From Acidovorax carolinensis (GTDB lineage: Bacteria; Pseudomonadota; Gammaproteobacteria; Burkholderiales; Burkholderiaceae_C), in assembly GCF_002157145.1 (NCBI RefSeq), contig NZ_CP021361.1:2535001-2599000 (forward strand): a stretch of 64,000 nucleotides of DNA. The letters are read 5' to 3'. The first letter of the stretch is position 1. Each line of letters starts with the position of its first letter. Made by a program: the position numbers and the translations under genes. Of this stretch, positions 17,277-28,042 are shown piece by piece. The notes under the pieces are model-generated. The model did not search any database. It saw only the letters and a list, made by a program, of their open reading frames with translations, and had not been told where the DNA came from.

Positions 17277-18035
17277 ATGGAAATCAAGGGCAAAGTATTC
17301 ATCGTGACCGGCGGCGCATCGGGCCTGGGCGAAGGCACGGCGCGCATGCTGGCCGCGCAGGGCGGCAAGGTCGTCATCGCCGACATGCAGGCAGAAAAAG
17401 GCGAAGCCGTTGCAAAGGACATCGGCGGCGCCTTCGTCAAATGCGATGTCAGCAGCGAAGCCGATGGCCAGGCCGTGGTGGCCAAGGCCGTTTCGCTGGG
17501 CAAGCTGATGGGTCTGGTCAACTGCGCGGGCATTGCCCCCGCAGAAAAAACCGTGGGCAAGAACGGCGCCCATGCGCTGGCCGTTTTCAGCAAGACCATC
17601 ACGGTCAACCTGATCGGCAGCTTCAACATGATCCGCCTGGCCGCTGAGGCCATGTGCAAGAACGAACCCGAGGCCACCGGCGAGCGCGGCGTGTTGATTT
17701 CCACCGCCAGCGTGGCGGCCTACGACGGCCAGATTGGCCAGGCCGCTTATTCCGCCTCGAAGGGCGGCGTGGTGGGCATGACGCTGCCCATCGCCCGCGA
17801 CCTGGCGCGCAACGGCATCCGCAACATGACCATTGCCCCCGGCATCTTCGGCACGCCTATGCTGTTTGGCATGCCCCAGGAAGTGCAGGACGCGCTGGCC
17901 GCCGGCGTGCCCTTCCCCAGCCGCCTGGGCACGCCGCAGGACTATGCCAAGCTGGCGCAGCACATCTTTGAGAACGACATGCTCAATGGCGAGGTGATTC
18001 GTCTGGACGGCGCCATCCGTCTGGCTCCGCGCTGA
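17277..18035 (+). CDS. SDR-family dehydrogenase, type II 3-hydroxyacyl-CoA dehydrogenase-like
   Basis: 252-residue NAD(H)-dependent short-chain dehydrogenase. The [11 protein letters not shown] glycine motif is at residues 12-22, and the catalytic Ser and YSASK (Tyr-x-x-x-Lys) lie around [20 protein letters not shown]. The overall pattern ([30 protein letters not shown]) is like HSD10/type II 3-hydroxyacyl-CoA dehydrogenase, which oxidises 3-hydroxyacyl-CoA in isoleucine and fatty-acid breakdown. That fits the LiuR-like operator upstream. ATG 17277 chosen because the palindrome occupies the upstream frame extension. Confidence 0.82.
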   Translation: MEIKGKVFIVTGGASGLGEGTARMLAAQGGKVVIADMQAEKGEAVAKDIGGAFVKCDVSSEADGQAVVAKAVSLGKLMGLVNCAGIAPAEKTVGKNGAHALAVFSKTITVNLIGSFNMIRLAAEAMCKNEPEATGERGVLISTASVAAYDGQIGQAAYSASKGGVVGMTLPIARDLARNGIRNMTIAPGIFGTPMLFGMPQEVQDALAAGVPFPSRLGTPQDYAKLAQHIFENDMLNGEVIRLDGAIRLAPR

Positions 18036-18042
18036 ATAAGGA

Positions 18043-18100
18043 TTGCTATTTAATTTATAGCTTCCAGCGCTTATCCATAAAGCGTTAGAGGCCAAATCAA
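18043..18100. repeat. Dispersed short inverted repeat, copy 3
   Basis: Contains CAGCGCTTATCCATAAAGCG and TTATAG, directly after the SDR stop codon. Confidence 0.65.
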
Positions 18101-18106
18101 TGAAAA

Positions 18107-18136
18107 CCCCGCAAACGGAAGCTTGCGGGGTTTTTT
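18107..18136 (+). terminator. Rho-independent terminator after the SDR gene
   Basis: CCCCGCAA..TTGCGGGG stem followed by six T. Confidence 0.85.
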
Positions 18137-18150
18137 GCCGCACCCAGACA

Positions 18151-18188
18151 CAAAAAAAACCGCTGCAGCCTTGCGACTGCAGCGGTTT
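18151..18188 (-). terminator. Terminator of the tRNA cluster
   Basis: On the minus strand, AAACCGCTGCAG..CTGCAGCGGTTT pairs perfectly over 12 bp and is followed by a T-run, directly after the last tRNA-Asp. Confidence 0.85.
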
Positions 18189-18194
18189 CTTATC

Positions 18195-18271
18195 TGGCGG
18201 AGTGGACGGGACTCGAACCCGCGACCCCCGGCGTGACAGGCCGGTATTCTAACCAACTGAACTACCACTCC
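18195..18271 (-). tRNA. tRNA-Asp (GTC), copy 2 in transcript order
   Basis: Begins GGAGTGGTAGTTCAGTTGG, anticodon loop CTGTCAC (GTC), encoded CCA. Identical in sequence to the copy at 18576. Confidence 0.96.
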
Positions 18272-18323
18272 TGGCAGGCAGCTTTTGCTTGCATCTTTTC
18301 AATACAAGCCAAGCGCTACAACT

Positions 18324-18399
18324 TGGCGACCCCACGGGGATTCGAACCCCGGTACTCACCGTGAAAGGGTGATGTCCTAGGCCTCTAGACGATGGGGTC
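18324..18399 (-). tRNA. tRNA-Glu (TTC), copy 2 in transcript order
   Basis: Begins GACCCCATCGTCTAGAGG, anticodon loop CTTTCAC (TTC), encoded CCA. Identical to the copy at 18703. Confidence 0.96.
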
Positions 18400-18435
18400 A
18401 AAACCTTGGAACTAACCGTATCTATCAACAAACTT

Positions 18436-18511
<76 letters not shown>

Positions 18512-18534
18512 AAATTTCTCTGGTTCTCACCAAA

Positions 18535-18567
18535 GAAAAACCCTTGCACATCAAAGACCTGCAAGGG
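18535..18567 (-). terminator. Terminator between the two tRNA units
   Basis: On the minus strand, CCCTTGCA..TGCAAGGG stem then a T-run, right after the first tRNA-Asp (18576..18652). The distal unit therefore needs read-through or its own promoter. Confidence 0.65.
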
Positions 18568-18575
18568 CTTTTGAC

Positions 18576-18652
18576 TGGCGGAGTGGACGGGACTCGAACC
18601 CGCGACCCCCGGCGTGACAGGCCGGTATTCTAACCAACTGAACTACCACTCC
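18576..18652 (-). tRNA. tRNA-Asp (GTC), copy 1 in transcript order
   Basis: Same 77-base gene as 18195..18271, anticodon GTC, encoded CCA. Confidence 0.96.
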
Positions 18653-18702
18653 TGGCAGGCAGCTTTTGCTTGCATTCTTCACACAAGCCAAGCGCTACAA
18701 CT

Positions 18703-18778
18703 TGGCGACCCCACGGGGATTCGAACCCCGGTACTCACCGTGAAAGGGTGATGTCCTAGGCCTCTAGACGATGGGGTC
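18703..18778 (-). tRNA. tRNA-Glu (TTC), copy 1 in transcript order
   Basis: Same 76-base gene as 18324..18399, anticodon TTC, encoded CCA. Confidence 0.96.
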
Positions 18779-18814
18779 AAAACCTTGGAACTAACCGTAT
18801 CTATCAACAAACTT

Positions 18815-18890
<76 letters not shown>

Positions 18891-18940
18891 ACTTAATGAC
18901 CTCGATCACATTGCAATCGTTGTCATCATCTGAGCCTTGA

Positions 18941-18970
18941 ATTATAGACAGATTTTTAGCGGTTTCGCAA
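18941..18970 (-). promoter_or_regulatory. Promoter of the tRNA cluster
   Basis: On the minus strand TTGCGA (18965-18970), 18-base spacer, TATAAT (18941-18946). It overlaps the 3' end of gltX. Confidence 0.6.
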
Positions 18971-20371
18971 ACGCGCTACAACTTTTTCACGTCCGACCAG
19001 TTCCAGCACTGCATCGACCGATGGCGTATGGGCCGACCCGACGGTCAGAACCCGCACGGGCATGGCCAGCTGCGGCATCTTCAGCCCCTGCGCCGTCAAC
19101 ACCTGCTTGAACGCCGCGCTGATGGACGCTTTGTCCCATGCGCATGCCGACAGGGCATCAGCCAGAGCATCCAGAGCGGGCGCAATCGCATCGGTCACAT
19201 GCTGGGCACGCTCTGCTTCCGATGGCGATACAGGCCCATAAAACACAAAAGCCCAGTCCGCGAGCGCCACCGTGGTGTCGCACCGGTCCTTGAACAGGGC
19301 GCAGATGCGGGGCAGACGGCCGTCGGCCAGGTCTGCCGCAGCAATGCCGCGCTTTTCCAGCTGGGGGGCGACCAGGGCCGCCAGCGCATCGTCGGCCATG
19401 GCCTTGAGGTGCTGGGCGTTGACCCAGCGCAGCTTGGCTTCATCAAACTGCGTGGCGCTGCGGCCCAGGTGGTCCAGGTTGAACCACTGCAGGAACTGCT
19501 CGCGGCTGAAAATTTCGTCATCCCCATGGCTCCAGCCCAGGCGGGCAAGGTAGTTCACCATGGCGTCGGGCAGGTAACCCTCGTCGCGGTATTGCGTGAC
19601 GGGCTTGGCGCCGTTGCGCTTGCTCATCTTTTCGCCCTGCTCGTTGAGCACGGTGGGCAGGTGGGCGTACACGGGCGGCTCCTTGCCCAAGGCGCGGAAG
19701 ATGTTGATCTGGCGCGGCGTGTTGTTCACATGGTCGTCACCACGAATGACATGGGTGATGGCCATGTCGATATCGTCCACCACCACGCAGAAGTTGTAGG
19801 TGGGCGTGCCATCGGGCCGTGCAATCACCAGATCATCCAGTTCGTCATTGCTGATCTCGATACGGCCCTTGACCTTGTCGTCCCAGGCCACTACGCCGCC
19901 TTGCGGGTTCTTGAAGCGCAGCACCGGCTGTACACCCTCGGGCACGGCCGGCAGGGTCTTGCCCGCCTCCGGACGCCAGGTGCCGTCATAGCGGGGCTTT
20001 TCCTTGGCGGCCATCTGCTTTTCACGCAAGGCATCGAGTTCGGCCACGCTCATGTAGCAGGGATACACATGGCCCGCGGCCTGCAACTGAGCCAGCACTT
20101 CCTTGTAGCGGTCCATGCGTTGCATCTGAAAGAACGGACCTTCGTCATGGTCCAGCCCCAGCCAGGCCATGCCTTCAATGATCACATCCACTGCTGCCTG
20201 GCTGGAACGCTCGAGGTCGGTATCTTCAATCCGCAGGATGAAATCCCCGCCGGTGGCGCGCGCAAACGCCCACGGGTAAAGCGCCGAGCGGATATTGCCC
20301 AAGTGGATGAAGCCGGTGGGCGACGGTGCGAAACGGGTGCGCACATGCACGGTGGAATTCTGTTCAGTCAT
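18956..20371 (-). CDS. gltX: Glutamyl-tRNA synthetase
   Basis: Class I aminoacyl-tRNA synthetase that charges tRNA-Glu in the cytoplasm. [20 protein letters not shown] carries the HIGH signature as [12 protein letters not shown] is the KMSKS signature. 471 residues, the usual bacterial length, with the C-terminal anticodon-binding helical region intact. Its end abuts the promoter of a cluster that includes two tRNA-Glu genes, i.e. its own substrate. Downstream of purF with about 97 bases between. Confidence 0.97.
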   Translation of the reverse strand: MTEQNSTVHVRTRFAPSPTGFIHLGNIRSALYPWAFARATGGDFILRIEDTDLERSSQAAVDVIIEGMAWLGLDHDEGPFFQMQRMDRYKEVLAQLQAAGHVYPCYMSVAELDALREKQMAAKEKPRYDGTWRPEAGKTLPAVPEGVQPVLRFKNPQGGVVAWDDKVKGRIEISNDELDDLVIARPDGTPTYNFCVVVDDIDMAITHVIRGDDHVNNTPRQINIFRALGKEPPVYAHLPTVLNEQGEKMSKRNGAKPVTQYRDEGYLPDAMVNYLARLGWSHGDDEIFSREQFLQWFNLDHLGRSATQFDEAKLRWVNAQHLKAMADDALAALVAPQLEKRGIAAADLADGRLPRICALFKDRCDTTVALADWAFVFYGPVSPSEAERAQHVTDAIAPALDALADALSACAWDKASISAAFKQVLTAQGLKMPQLAMPVRVLTVGSAHTPSVDAVLELVGREKVVARLRNR

Positions 20372-20468
20372 TGCGTAGAGGCCGGGCGCATCGGCCCGGC
20401 GTTGTTGTCTTGGTCAGCAGTTGCGGCAGTTACAGGCTCATGCGAAAGCCCGGCCAGCAATCGTCGTG

Positions 20469-21974
20469 TCAGGCGACCTGGGCGTTGGGCAGCGCCAGGC
20501 GGGAAGTATCTTCTTCGCCCTCCTCCACACCCACGCGGCCTTCGTTGAGTCGTGCAATATCGTCCGCCGTGATGTCTCCGGTGACATAGACCCCGTCGAA
20601 ACACGAGGCATCAAACCCCGCAATGGCGGGATTGAGGGCACCGATCGCCCGCTTCATGCCATCCACATCCTGGTAGATCAGCGCATCACAGCCGATGGCC
20701 TGGCGCACCTCTTCCACCGTGCGGTCATGGGCCACCAGTTCGCTGCTGGTGGGCATGTCAATGCCGTACACATTGGGGTAGCGCACGGGTGGCGCCGCGC
20801 TGGCCAGATACACCTTGCGGGCACCGGCGTCGCGCGCCATCTGCACGATCTCGCGCGAGGTGGTGCCGCGCACGATGGAATCGTCCACCAGCAGCACATT
20901 GCGGCCCTTGAATTCGCTGCCGATTACGTTGAGCTTCTGACGCACCGACTTCTTGCGCACGCCCTGGCCGGGCATGATGAAGGTGCGGCCCACATAGCGG
21001 TTCTTGACGAACCCCTCGCGGTACGGAATGCCCAGCAGATGCGCCAGCTGGGTGGCGCTGGGGCGGCTCGACTCGGGGATGGGAATGATCACATCGATCT
21101 CGTTCGGCGGCACGGTGGACACCACCCGCTTGGCCAGCGTCTCGCCCAGGTTCAGCCGCGCCTGGTAAACCGAAATCCCGTCGAGCACCGAATCGGGCCG
21201 CGCCAGATAAACGAACTCGAAGATGCAGGGGTTGAGCTGCGGATTTTCTGCGCACTGGCGCGCATGCACCTGGCCGTCGAGCGTGATGAAGATGGCCTCG
21301 CCCGGGTCGATGTTGCGCTCGAAGACATGCGAGGTGCCTTCCAGCGCCACCGATTCGCTGCCCACCATCACGGTGCCATCCTGGCTGCGCCCCATGGCCA
21401 GCGGCCGGATGCCGTGGGGGTCGCGGAAGGCCAGCAGACCATGTCCGGCAATCAGTGCGATGACGGCATACGAACCCTTGATGCGCTTGTGCACGGCACG
21501 CACCGCCGTAAAGACGTCCTCGGGCTGCAGCGGCACGCCCCGGGTAGCCCGTTCAAGCTCGTGGGCAAATACGTTGAGCAGCACTTCCGAATCGCTGTCG
21601 GTGTTGGTGTGCCGATGGTCGGTCTGAAAGAGCTCGTTGCGCAGGGACAGCGCATTGGTCAGGTTGCCGTTGTGCACCAGCACGATGCCAAACGGCGCGT
21701 TCACATAAAACGGCTGCGCCTCTTCTTCGCTGAAGGCGTTGCCTGCCGTGGGGTAGCGTACCTGGCCCAGCCCCACATTGCCCGGCAAGGCCCGCATATT
21801 GCGCGTGCGAAACACATCGCGCACCATGCCCTTGGCCTTGTGCATGAAGAATTTGCGGCCCTGCTGGGTCACGATGCCTGCGGCATCCTGGCCCCGGTGC
21901 TGCAGCAGCAGCAAGGCGTCATAAATCAGCTGGTTGACGGGCGCTGCGCTGACGACGCCGACGATTCCACACAT
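20469..21974 (-). CDS. purF: Amidophosphoribosyltransferase
   Basis: First committed enzyme of purine synthesis: transfers the glutamine amide nitrogen to PRPP. Begins MCGIVGVVS; Cys2 is the N-terminal nucleophile of the glutaminase domain after Met removal. The phosphoribosyltransferase signature VLLVDDSIVRGTTSREI lies near residue 370. 501 residues, as in E. coli. ATG 21974 is fixed by the catalytic Cys; the longer open frame upstream is ignored. Preceded by cvpA with a 73-base gap, the classical cvpA-purF pairing. Confidence 0.97.
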   Translation of the reverse strand: MCGIVGVVSAAPVNQLIYDALLLLQHRGQDAAGIVTQQGRKFFMHKAKGMVRDVFRTRNMRALPGNVGLGQVRYPTAGNAFSEEEAQPFYVNAPFGIVLVHNGNLTNALSLRNELFQTDHRHTNTDSDSEVLLNVFAHELERATRGVPLQPEDVFTAVRAVHKRIKGSYAVIALIAGHGLLAFRDPHGIRPLAMGRSQDGTVMVGSESVALEGTSHVFERNIDPGEAIFITLDGQVHARQCAENPQLNPCIFEFVYLARPDSVLDGISVYQARLNLGETLAKRVVSTVPPNEIDVIIPIPESSRPSATQLAHLLGIPYREGFVKNRYVGRTFIMPGQGVRKKSVRQKLNVIGSEFKGRNVLLVDDSIVRGTTSREIVQMARDAGARKVYLASAAPPVRYPNVYGIDMPTSSELVAHDRTVEEVRQAIGCDALIYQDVDGMKRAIGALNPAIAGFDASCFDGVYVTGDITADDIARLNEGRVGVEEGEEDTSRLALPNAQVA

Positions 21975-22047
21975 AGTTCGATTCCATCCATTTGCGGGAA
22001 CATCCCCGCGCCAATTTTCTCGGCAGCAGCTTGTGGCCGCCACCCTG

Positions 22048-22557
22048 TCATGAAGGCAAATGCCTTGCAAATTCTTCCGGCAATGCGGGCTTCAAGCTCT
22101 TGAGCAAGCCCCCCAGCACCGGTGCGCTGTGCGACTCCTGCCACCACGCGGCCTCTTGCAGGGGCGTCAAACCCACCACCACGGCCACCACCAGCAGCAA
22201 CACCAAGCCCCGCACCACGCCAAACAGAGCCCCCAGCGTTCGGTCCGCCGGACGCAACCCCATGGCGTCCACCAGCTTCTTGGCCAGCCAGGCCAGAAAG
22301 CCACATGCAAACACGGCGCCGACAAAGACCACGATGAAGCCCGCCGCATAGCGCAGTGCCCCATCGGAATCTCCCAAAGGCAGCATCGCTGCCATGTCGG
22401 CGGCAAACCACTGGGCCACAAAAAACGACGCTACCCAGCCCGCCACGGACAACACCTCAAACACCAGGCCGCGCCATGCGCCAATGGCCATCGATGCCAG
22501 CAAAACTGCCGCAAAAATCCAGTCCAACGATGCCACGGTGTGCGATGGGGTATGCAA
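22048..22557 (-). CDS. cvpA: CvpA family inner-membrane protein
   Basis: 169-residue membrane protein with four hydrophobic segments (starting LDWIFAAVLLASMAIGAWRG). The CvpA family is needed for colicin V production in E. coli and more generally affects envelope stress; its molecular role is unsettled. Positioned directly upstream of purF on the same strand, as in many proteobacteria. The conserved loop LRPADRTLGALFGVVRG is present. Confidence 0.92.
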   Translation of the reverse strand: MHTPSHTVASLDWIFAAVLLASMAIGAWRGLVFEVLSVAGWVASFFVAQWFAADMAAMLPLGDSDGALRYAAGFIVVFVGAVFACGFLAWLAKKLVDAMGLRPADRTLGALFGVVRGLVLLLVVAVVVGLTPLQEAAWWQESHSAPVLGGLLKSLKPALPEEFARHLPS

Positions 22558-22579
22558 GCAATCGTGCAGCCGACTGCGG

Positions 22580-23449
22580 CTACAGCGTCAGCACCGAGGC
22601 CGTCAACCCCAGTCCCTTGATGCGGCTGGCCGCCTTGTCGGCTTCGGCCCGGCTGGCCAGCGGCCCCACACGCACGCGCACGCGCTTGCCATCCTTGGTA
22701 TCCACCACCTGGGTGTAGGTTTTGAGTCCGGCACGCTCCAGCTTGGTGCGCGCCTCACGGGCCTTTTCGGCATCGGCAAAAGCGCCCACCTGGACGATGA
22801 AGCGGCCATCCTCGGCCTGTGCACTGGCGGCGGGCTGTACCGCGCGCCCTTCCAGCAACGCCCGGGCCCGGGCCGCGTCCTCGGCCACCGGTGGCTTGTG
22901 CTCAGCGGGCGATGATGGTTTGGTATCAGGCTTGGCTTTGGGTTCCGGCTTGGGCTCGGGTGCCGCCGCGGCCTTTGGCTTGACTTCGGGTTTGGCGACA
23001 GCCTTTGCAGTGGCGGATTCCCCGGTCGGCGCCTTGGCAGCAGCACTGCGGCTGCTTGCCACCAGCTCCTCGCCATCGCCCAGGCTGGCCGCGGCCGCGC
23101 TGCGCTCTGGTGCTTGTGACGGCACGCCTGGTGCGGGTGCCTTGGGTGATTGCCCGGCGGGCCGCGATGAAGACGAATCGGACGTGCCAGCGGGCACAAC
23201 CAGCGGCGCCACCTTGTTGCGGTCGGGGATTTCAATCGGAATATCCACCGGAATGGGGCGCGGCTGGGTATCAAACAGCAGCGGAAAACCCACCACACCG
23301 AGCAAGACCAGCACCGCAGCGCCAATGAGACGATGCTTTGCGCGCCGGCGCATGACTTCGATGCTCTCTGCCTGGGGCGAACGGGAGCGCTTGCCCGGCT
23401 TGTCAGCCTGTTCACTCTGACCCGGCCACCGAAACTTGAAAAATGCCAT
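22580..23449 (-). CDS. SPOR-domain cell-division protein (DedD/FtsN-like)
   Basis: 289-residue bitopic membrane protein. Short cytoplasmic N-terminus, one transmembrane helix (LIGAAVLVLLGVVGFPLLF, about residues 45-63), a long Ala/Pro/Lys low-complexity periplasmic linker, and a C-terminal SPOR domain (FIVQVGAFADAEKAREARTK..) that binds denuded peptidoglycan at the septum. ATG 23449 (MAFFKFRWPGQ) chosen. Sits between folC and cvpA, the standard order in this bacterial group. Confidence 0.88.
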   Translation of the reverse strand: MAFFKFRWPGQSEQADKPGKRSRSPQAESIEVMRRRAKHRLIGAAVLVLLGVVGFPLLFDTQPRPIPVDIPIEIPDRNKVAPLVVPAGTSDSSSSRPAGQSPKAPAPGVPSQAPERSAAAASLGDGEELVASSRSAAAKAPTGESATAKAVAKPEVKPKAAAAPEPKPEPKAKPDTKPSSPAEHKPPVAEDAARARALLEGRAVQPAASAQAEDGRFIVQVGAFADAEKAREARTKLERAGLKTYTQVVDTKDGKRVRVRVGPLASRAEADKAASRIKGLGLTASVLTL

Positions 23450-23471
23450 GGAATAGGGACTTGTGCGGAGC

Positions 23472-24797
23472 TTATGCGCCCAGATGCTTGGCGTGCAGGC
23501 GGGGGATTCCATTGATCAGCACACCACCCACCGTGTAGAACGAGCCAAAGACCACGATTCTATCAGCGGGGTCTGCCGCAGCCACCGCTGCCTGCAAGGC
23601 CTGCAAGGGGTCGGCGTGGACACTGGAGGTCACCTGCCGCCGGCCACCCGACACCATCTGCAACGCGTTCCATTTCTGCTGCAATACGGCGCCTGCTTCC
23701 GCGCGAGGCGTGGGCAGATCGGTGAAATACCAGTGGTCCACCAGCGGCCCCACCTTGGCCAGCATGGGCGCAAGGTCCTTGTCGGCCATGGCACCAAACA
23801 CCGCGTGCGTGGCCGGAAAATAGCCCATGGCGTCCAGGTTGGCCGTGAGTGCCGCCACCGAATGGGGGTTGTGCGCCACATCCAGCACCAGCGTGGGCTG
23901 CCCGGGCACGATCTGGAAACGGCCCGGCAATTCGACCAGTGCCAACCCATTGCGCACCGCCTGCGCCGTTACGGGCAGGCGCGTGCGCAGCGCTTCGAAC
24001 GCCGCCAGCACCCCCGACGCATTCACCAGCTGGTTGGCCCCGCGCAGCGCCGGATAGGCCAGCCCTGCATAGCGCCGCCCCCGCCCGGCCCAGCTCCACT
24101 GCTGCTTGTCGCCAGAAAAATTGAAATCATGGCCAAAACGCCAGAGATCAGCCCCCATTTCACGCGCATGGTCGATCACGCTTTGTGGCGCCATGGGATC
24201 GCTCACGATCACCGGGCGGCCCGTGCGCATGATGCCGGCCTTTTCCCGCCCGATGCTCTCGCGGTCCGGCCCCAGGTATTCGATGTGATCAATGTCGATG
24301 CTGGTGATGATGGCGCAGTCTGCATCGATGATGTTGGTGGCATCGAGCCGGCCGCCCAGCCCCACCTCCAGAATGGCCACATCCAGCAGGGCGTGGCTCA
24401 TCAGCCGCAGGATGGCCAGCGTGGTGAATTCGAAGTACGTCAGCGAAACATCGTTGCCGTTTTGCGTTCTGGCGCTTTCCACGGCTTCAAAGTGCGCTAT
24501 CAGATCAGAAGCATTGACAGCTTCGCCATGCACGCGGCAGCGCTCTTCGAAATGCACCAGGTGCGGCGAGGTGTACACCCCGGTGCGAAAACCCGCCTGC
24601 TGGGCCACGGCCTCCAGCATGGCGCAGGTGGAGCCCTTGCCGTTGGTGCCGGCGACGGTGATCACCGGGCAGTCAAAACGCAGACCCATGCGGGTGGCCA
24701 CTTCACGAACCCGATCCAGGCCCATGTCGATGTTCTGAGGGTGCAGCTGTTCGCAATGGCGGAGCCAGCCTTCCAGGGTGTGGATTTTGGTGTGCAT
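23472..24797 (-). CDS. folC: Bifunctional folylpolyglutamate synthase / dihydrofolate synthase
   Basis: Adds glutamate to dihydropteroate and then to folates. ATP-binding motif VAGTNGKGSTCAML near residue 48 and the Mur-ligase family fold (GLGGRLDATNIID, DVAHNPHS) are clear. 441 residues, the usual size. The SPOR gene follows after 22 bases, suggesting one operon folC-SPOR-cvpA-purF. Divergent from the yffB-like gene, with only about 48 bases between the start codons. Confidence 0.96.
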   Translation of the reverse strand: MHTKIHTLEGWLRHCEQLHPQNIDMGLDRVREVATRMGLRFDCPVITVAGTNGKGSTCAMLEAVAQQAGFRTGVYTSPHLVHFEERCRVHGEAVNASDLIAHFEAVESARTQNGNDVSLTYFEFTTLAILRLMSHALLDVAILEVGLGGRLDATNIIDADCAIITSIDIDHIEYLGPDRESIGREKAGIMRTGRPVIVSDPMAPQSVIDHAREMGADLWRFGHDFNFSGDKQQWSWAGRGRRYAGLAYPALRGANQLVNASGVLAAFEALRTRLPVTAQAVRNGLALVELPGRFQIVPGQPTLVLDVAHNPHSVAALTANLDAMGYFPATHAVFGAMADKDLAPMLAKVGPLVDHWYFTDLPTPRAEAGAVLQQKWNALQMVSGGRRQVTSSVHADPLQALQAAVAAADPADRIVVFGSFYTVGGVLINGIPRLHAKHLGA

Positions 24798-24845
24798 ACG
24801 CGAGCGATTGTCGCCGAGGGCGAACTATCGGGGATGATGGCGGCC

Positions 24846-25232
24846 ATGAAGACACCTCTCATCACGTTGTACGGAATCCCCAACTGCGACACGGTCAAGA
24901 AGGCGCGCGCCTGGCTCACCAGCCACGGACTCGAATACGCCTTCCACGACTTCAAGAAACAGGGCGTTCCCGCTGAACGCCTGCCCGACTGGCTGGCCGC
25001 CGCAGGCTGGCAAAAGCTGGTGAACCGGCAGGGAACCACCTGGCGCAAGCTCGACCCGGGCGCCCAGGCGGCCGTGCAAGACGATGCCAGCGCCAGTGCG
25101 CTGATGCAGGCGCAGCCCAGCATCATCAAGCGCCCGGTGGTGGAGTGGCAAGGGGGCCAGCACAGCGCCATCACGGTCGGCTTTGATGCAGCCCAGTGGC
25201 AAGCACTGCAGGAAACGCTGTCCAGTGAATGA
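24846..25232 (+). CDS. yffB: ArsC/Spx-family reductase-like protein (YffB type)
   Basis: About 128 residues. Starts KTPLITLYGIPNCDTVKKA, with the single N-terminal Cys of the Spx/YffB branch of the thioredoxin-like ArsC family. Arsenate reductase activity is unlikely without an ars context. Later IIKRPVVEW is the family's conserved block (KRP). Start could equally be ATG 24834 two codon pairs earlier. Divergent from folC. Confidence 0.83.
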   Translation: MKTPLITLYGIPNCDTVKKARAWLTSHGLEYAFHDFKKQGVPAERLPDWLAAAGWQKLVNRQGTTWRKLDPGAQAAVQDDASASALMQAQPSIIKRPVVEWQGGQHSAITVGFDAAQWQALQETLSSE

Positions 25233-25364
25233 ACCAGCTCAACCGGTGAATTGCCGCGCTGATCTTTACGCAGATTTACGGGCCCGTGCCGAGTGATTGA
25301 CGCGGCGCGCCTAAACTTTTTCCCGGTCTGGTGCGTTATGCACCGAACCGTCAGGAGTTTTGTC

Positions 25365-26042
25365 ATGAAAAAGATCGCCCTATTTTCCGTTCTGGCCGCC
25401 GTGGCCACTGTCGCGGCAGCGCAGGAACAAGGCCGCGTGCTGTCAGCCACGCCCGTGGTGCAGCAAGTGGGCATACCGCAGCAGGTGTGCGGCAACGAAA
25501 CCGTCTACAGCGGCTCGCGCAACTCGGGCGCGGGGGCCTTGCTGGGCGCCATTGCCGGTGGCGCGGCCGGCAACGCGGTGGGCCATGGCGGCGGGCGCGC
25601 TGCAGCCACCGCCTTGGGCCTCATCGGCGGCGCAGTGCTGGGCAACCAGATCGAAGGCAATGGCCAGCCCCAGTACCAGAACGTGCCGCGCTGCACCACC
25701 GAGACGTATTACGAAAACCGCACCATGGGTTACGACGTGGTGTACGAATATGCCGGGCGCCAGTACAGCACCCGCACCCAGACCGATCCGGGTGGCTGGA
25801 TCCCCGTCAGCGTCCAGCCCCTGACCGGCAACCCGGGGCAAAGTTATTCCACCCAGCCCGATCCTTATGGGCCGCAGGGCGGGTATGCGCAGCCCGGGGT
25901 AGTCACGTCCACTTACCCCGCCTACCCGGCCCAGCCCGCCTATCCGGCGCAGCCCACCTATGCGAGCCCGCCCGTGACGGTGATCGAGTACGGCTATGGC
26001 CGTCCCTACTACCCGGCCCACCGCAACCCTTACTGGCGCTGA
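25365..26042 (+). CDS. Glycine-zipper 2TM domain envelope protein
   Basis: Secreted or outer-membrane associated protein of 225 residues. Signal peptide MKKIALFSVLAAVATVAAAQ with an AQ cleavage region; glycine-zipper segment GAGALLGAIAGGAAGNAVG, then GLIGGAVLGNQIEG (residues about 55-100) as in the SlyB/Rick_17kDa family; C-terminus rich in Pro, Tyr, Gln and Ala with PAYPAQP-type repeats. AGGAG lies eight bases before ATG 25365. Probably an envelope integrity protein; no enzyme motif. Ends with a strong terminator. Confidence 0.85.
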   Translation: MKKIALFSVLAAVATVAAAQEQGRVLSATPVVQQVGIPQQVCGNETVYSGSRNSGAGALLGAIAGGAAGNAVGHGGGRAAATALGLIGGAVLGNQIEGNGQPQYQNVPRCTTETYYENRTMGYDVVYEYAGRQYSTRTQTDPGGWIPVSVQPLTGNPGQSYSTQPDPYGPQGGYAQPGVVTSTYPAYPAQPAYPAQPTYASPPVTVIEYGYGRPYYPAHRNPYWR

Positions 26043-26060
26043 TGCGCGTTCGGCGGTACC

Positions 26061-26087
26061 AGAGCCCCTTGATGGGGCTCTTTTTTT
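26061..26087 (+). terminator. Rho-independent terminator
   Basis: AGAGCCCC..GGGGCTCT stem and a run of T after the glycine-zipper gene. Confidence 0.9.
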
Positions 26088-26193
26088 GCCCGCCGCGCCG
26101 GCAAACCTCGGCCCGCCCGGACGCCGCCGCGCTGCGGCCACGCCCCCTGCCCTAAAATCTCGCGTTTCCCTCTTTCTATCTACCCGCGCAACC

Positions 26194-26511
26194 ATGACCA
26201 CCGAAAAAATCGACGGCGTGTCCGTCACGACCAAGGCCAGTGTGTATTTCGACGGCAAGTGCGTGAGCCATGGCATCACGTTCCCCGACGGCACGAAGAA
26301 GTCGGTGGGCGTAATCCTGCCCGCCACGCTGACCTTCAACACCGGCGCTCCCGAGATCATGGAAGGCGTGGGCGGTTCGTGTGAATACAAGCTCGATGGC
26401 ACCGACACCTGGGTGAAATCTGGCGCGGGCGAGCAATTCAGCGTGCCGGGCAACTCGAAGTTCGACATCCGCGTGACCGAGGCCTACCACTACATCTGCC
26501 ACTTTGGCTGA
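26194..26511 (+). CDS. ppnP: Pyrimidine/purine nucleoside phosphorylase PpnP
   Basis: 105-residue cupin-type nucleoside phosphorylase (formerly DUF1255/YaiE) that splits nucleosides with phosphate. Family motifs FDGKCVSHGITFPDGTKKSVG, PATLTFNTG.PEIMEGV.G and GEQFSVPGNSKFDI are all present. The length is the family norm. ATG 26194 begins MTTEKIDGVSV. Stands alone between a terminator and argG. Confidence 0.93.
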   Translation: MTTEKIDGVSVTTKASVYFDGKCVSHGITFPDGTKKSVGVILPATLTFNTGAPEIMEGVGGSCEYKLDGTDTWVKSGAGEQFSVPGNSKFDIRVTEAYHYICHFG

Positions 26512-26513
26512 AA

Positions 26514-27916
<1,403 letters not shown>

Positions 27917-27945
27917 GCGAGCGGCCTTGCCGCTGCGCCAACCAG

Positions 27946-27968
27946 AAACCGCCCTCGGGCGGTTTTTT
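27946..27968 (+). terminator. Terminator after argG
   Basis: AAACCGCCC/GGGCGGTTT stem with a two-base loop and T-run. Confidence 0.85.
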
Positions 27969-27974
27969 CATGGT

Positions 27975-28023
27975 CTTTTCGGCCTGCAGCGCTTACAGAA
28001 AAAGCGCAAGCAGCTATAAAAAT
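27975..28023. repeat. Dispersed short inverted repeat, copy 5
   Basis: CTGCAGCGCTTACAGAAAAA followed by GCGCAAGCAGCTATAAAAAT, between the convergent ends of argG and murB. Confidence 0.75.
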
Positions 28024-28042
28024 GGAAGCAATCCGGCGCGGA

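Noticed and set aside
24476-24530. GCGCTATCAGATCAGAAGC segment in folC as another dispersed repeat
   Set aside because: Lacks the GCGCTT..AAGCGC core and encodes conserved FolC residues.
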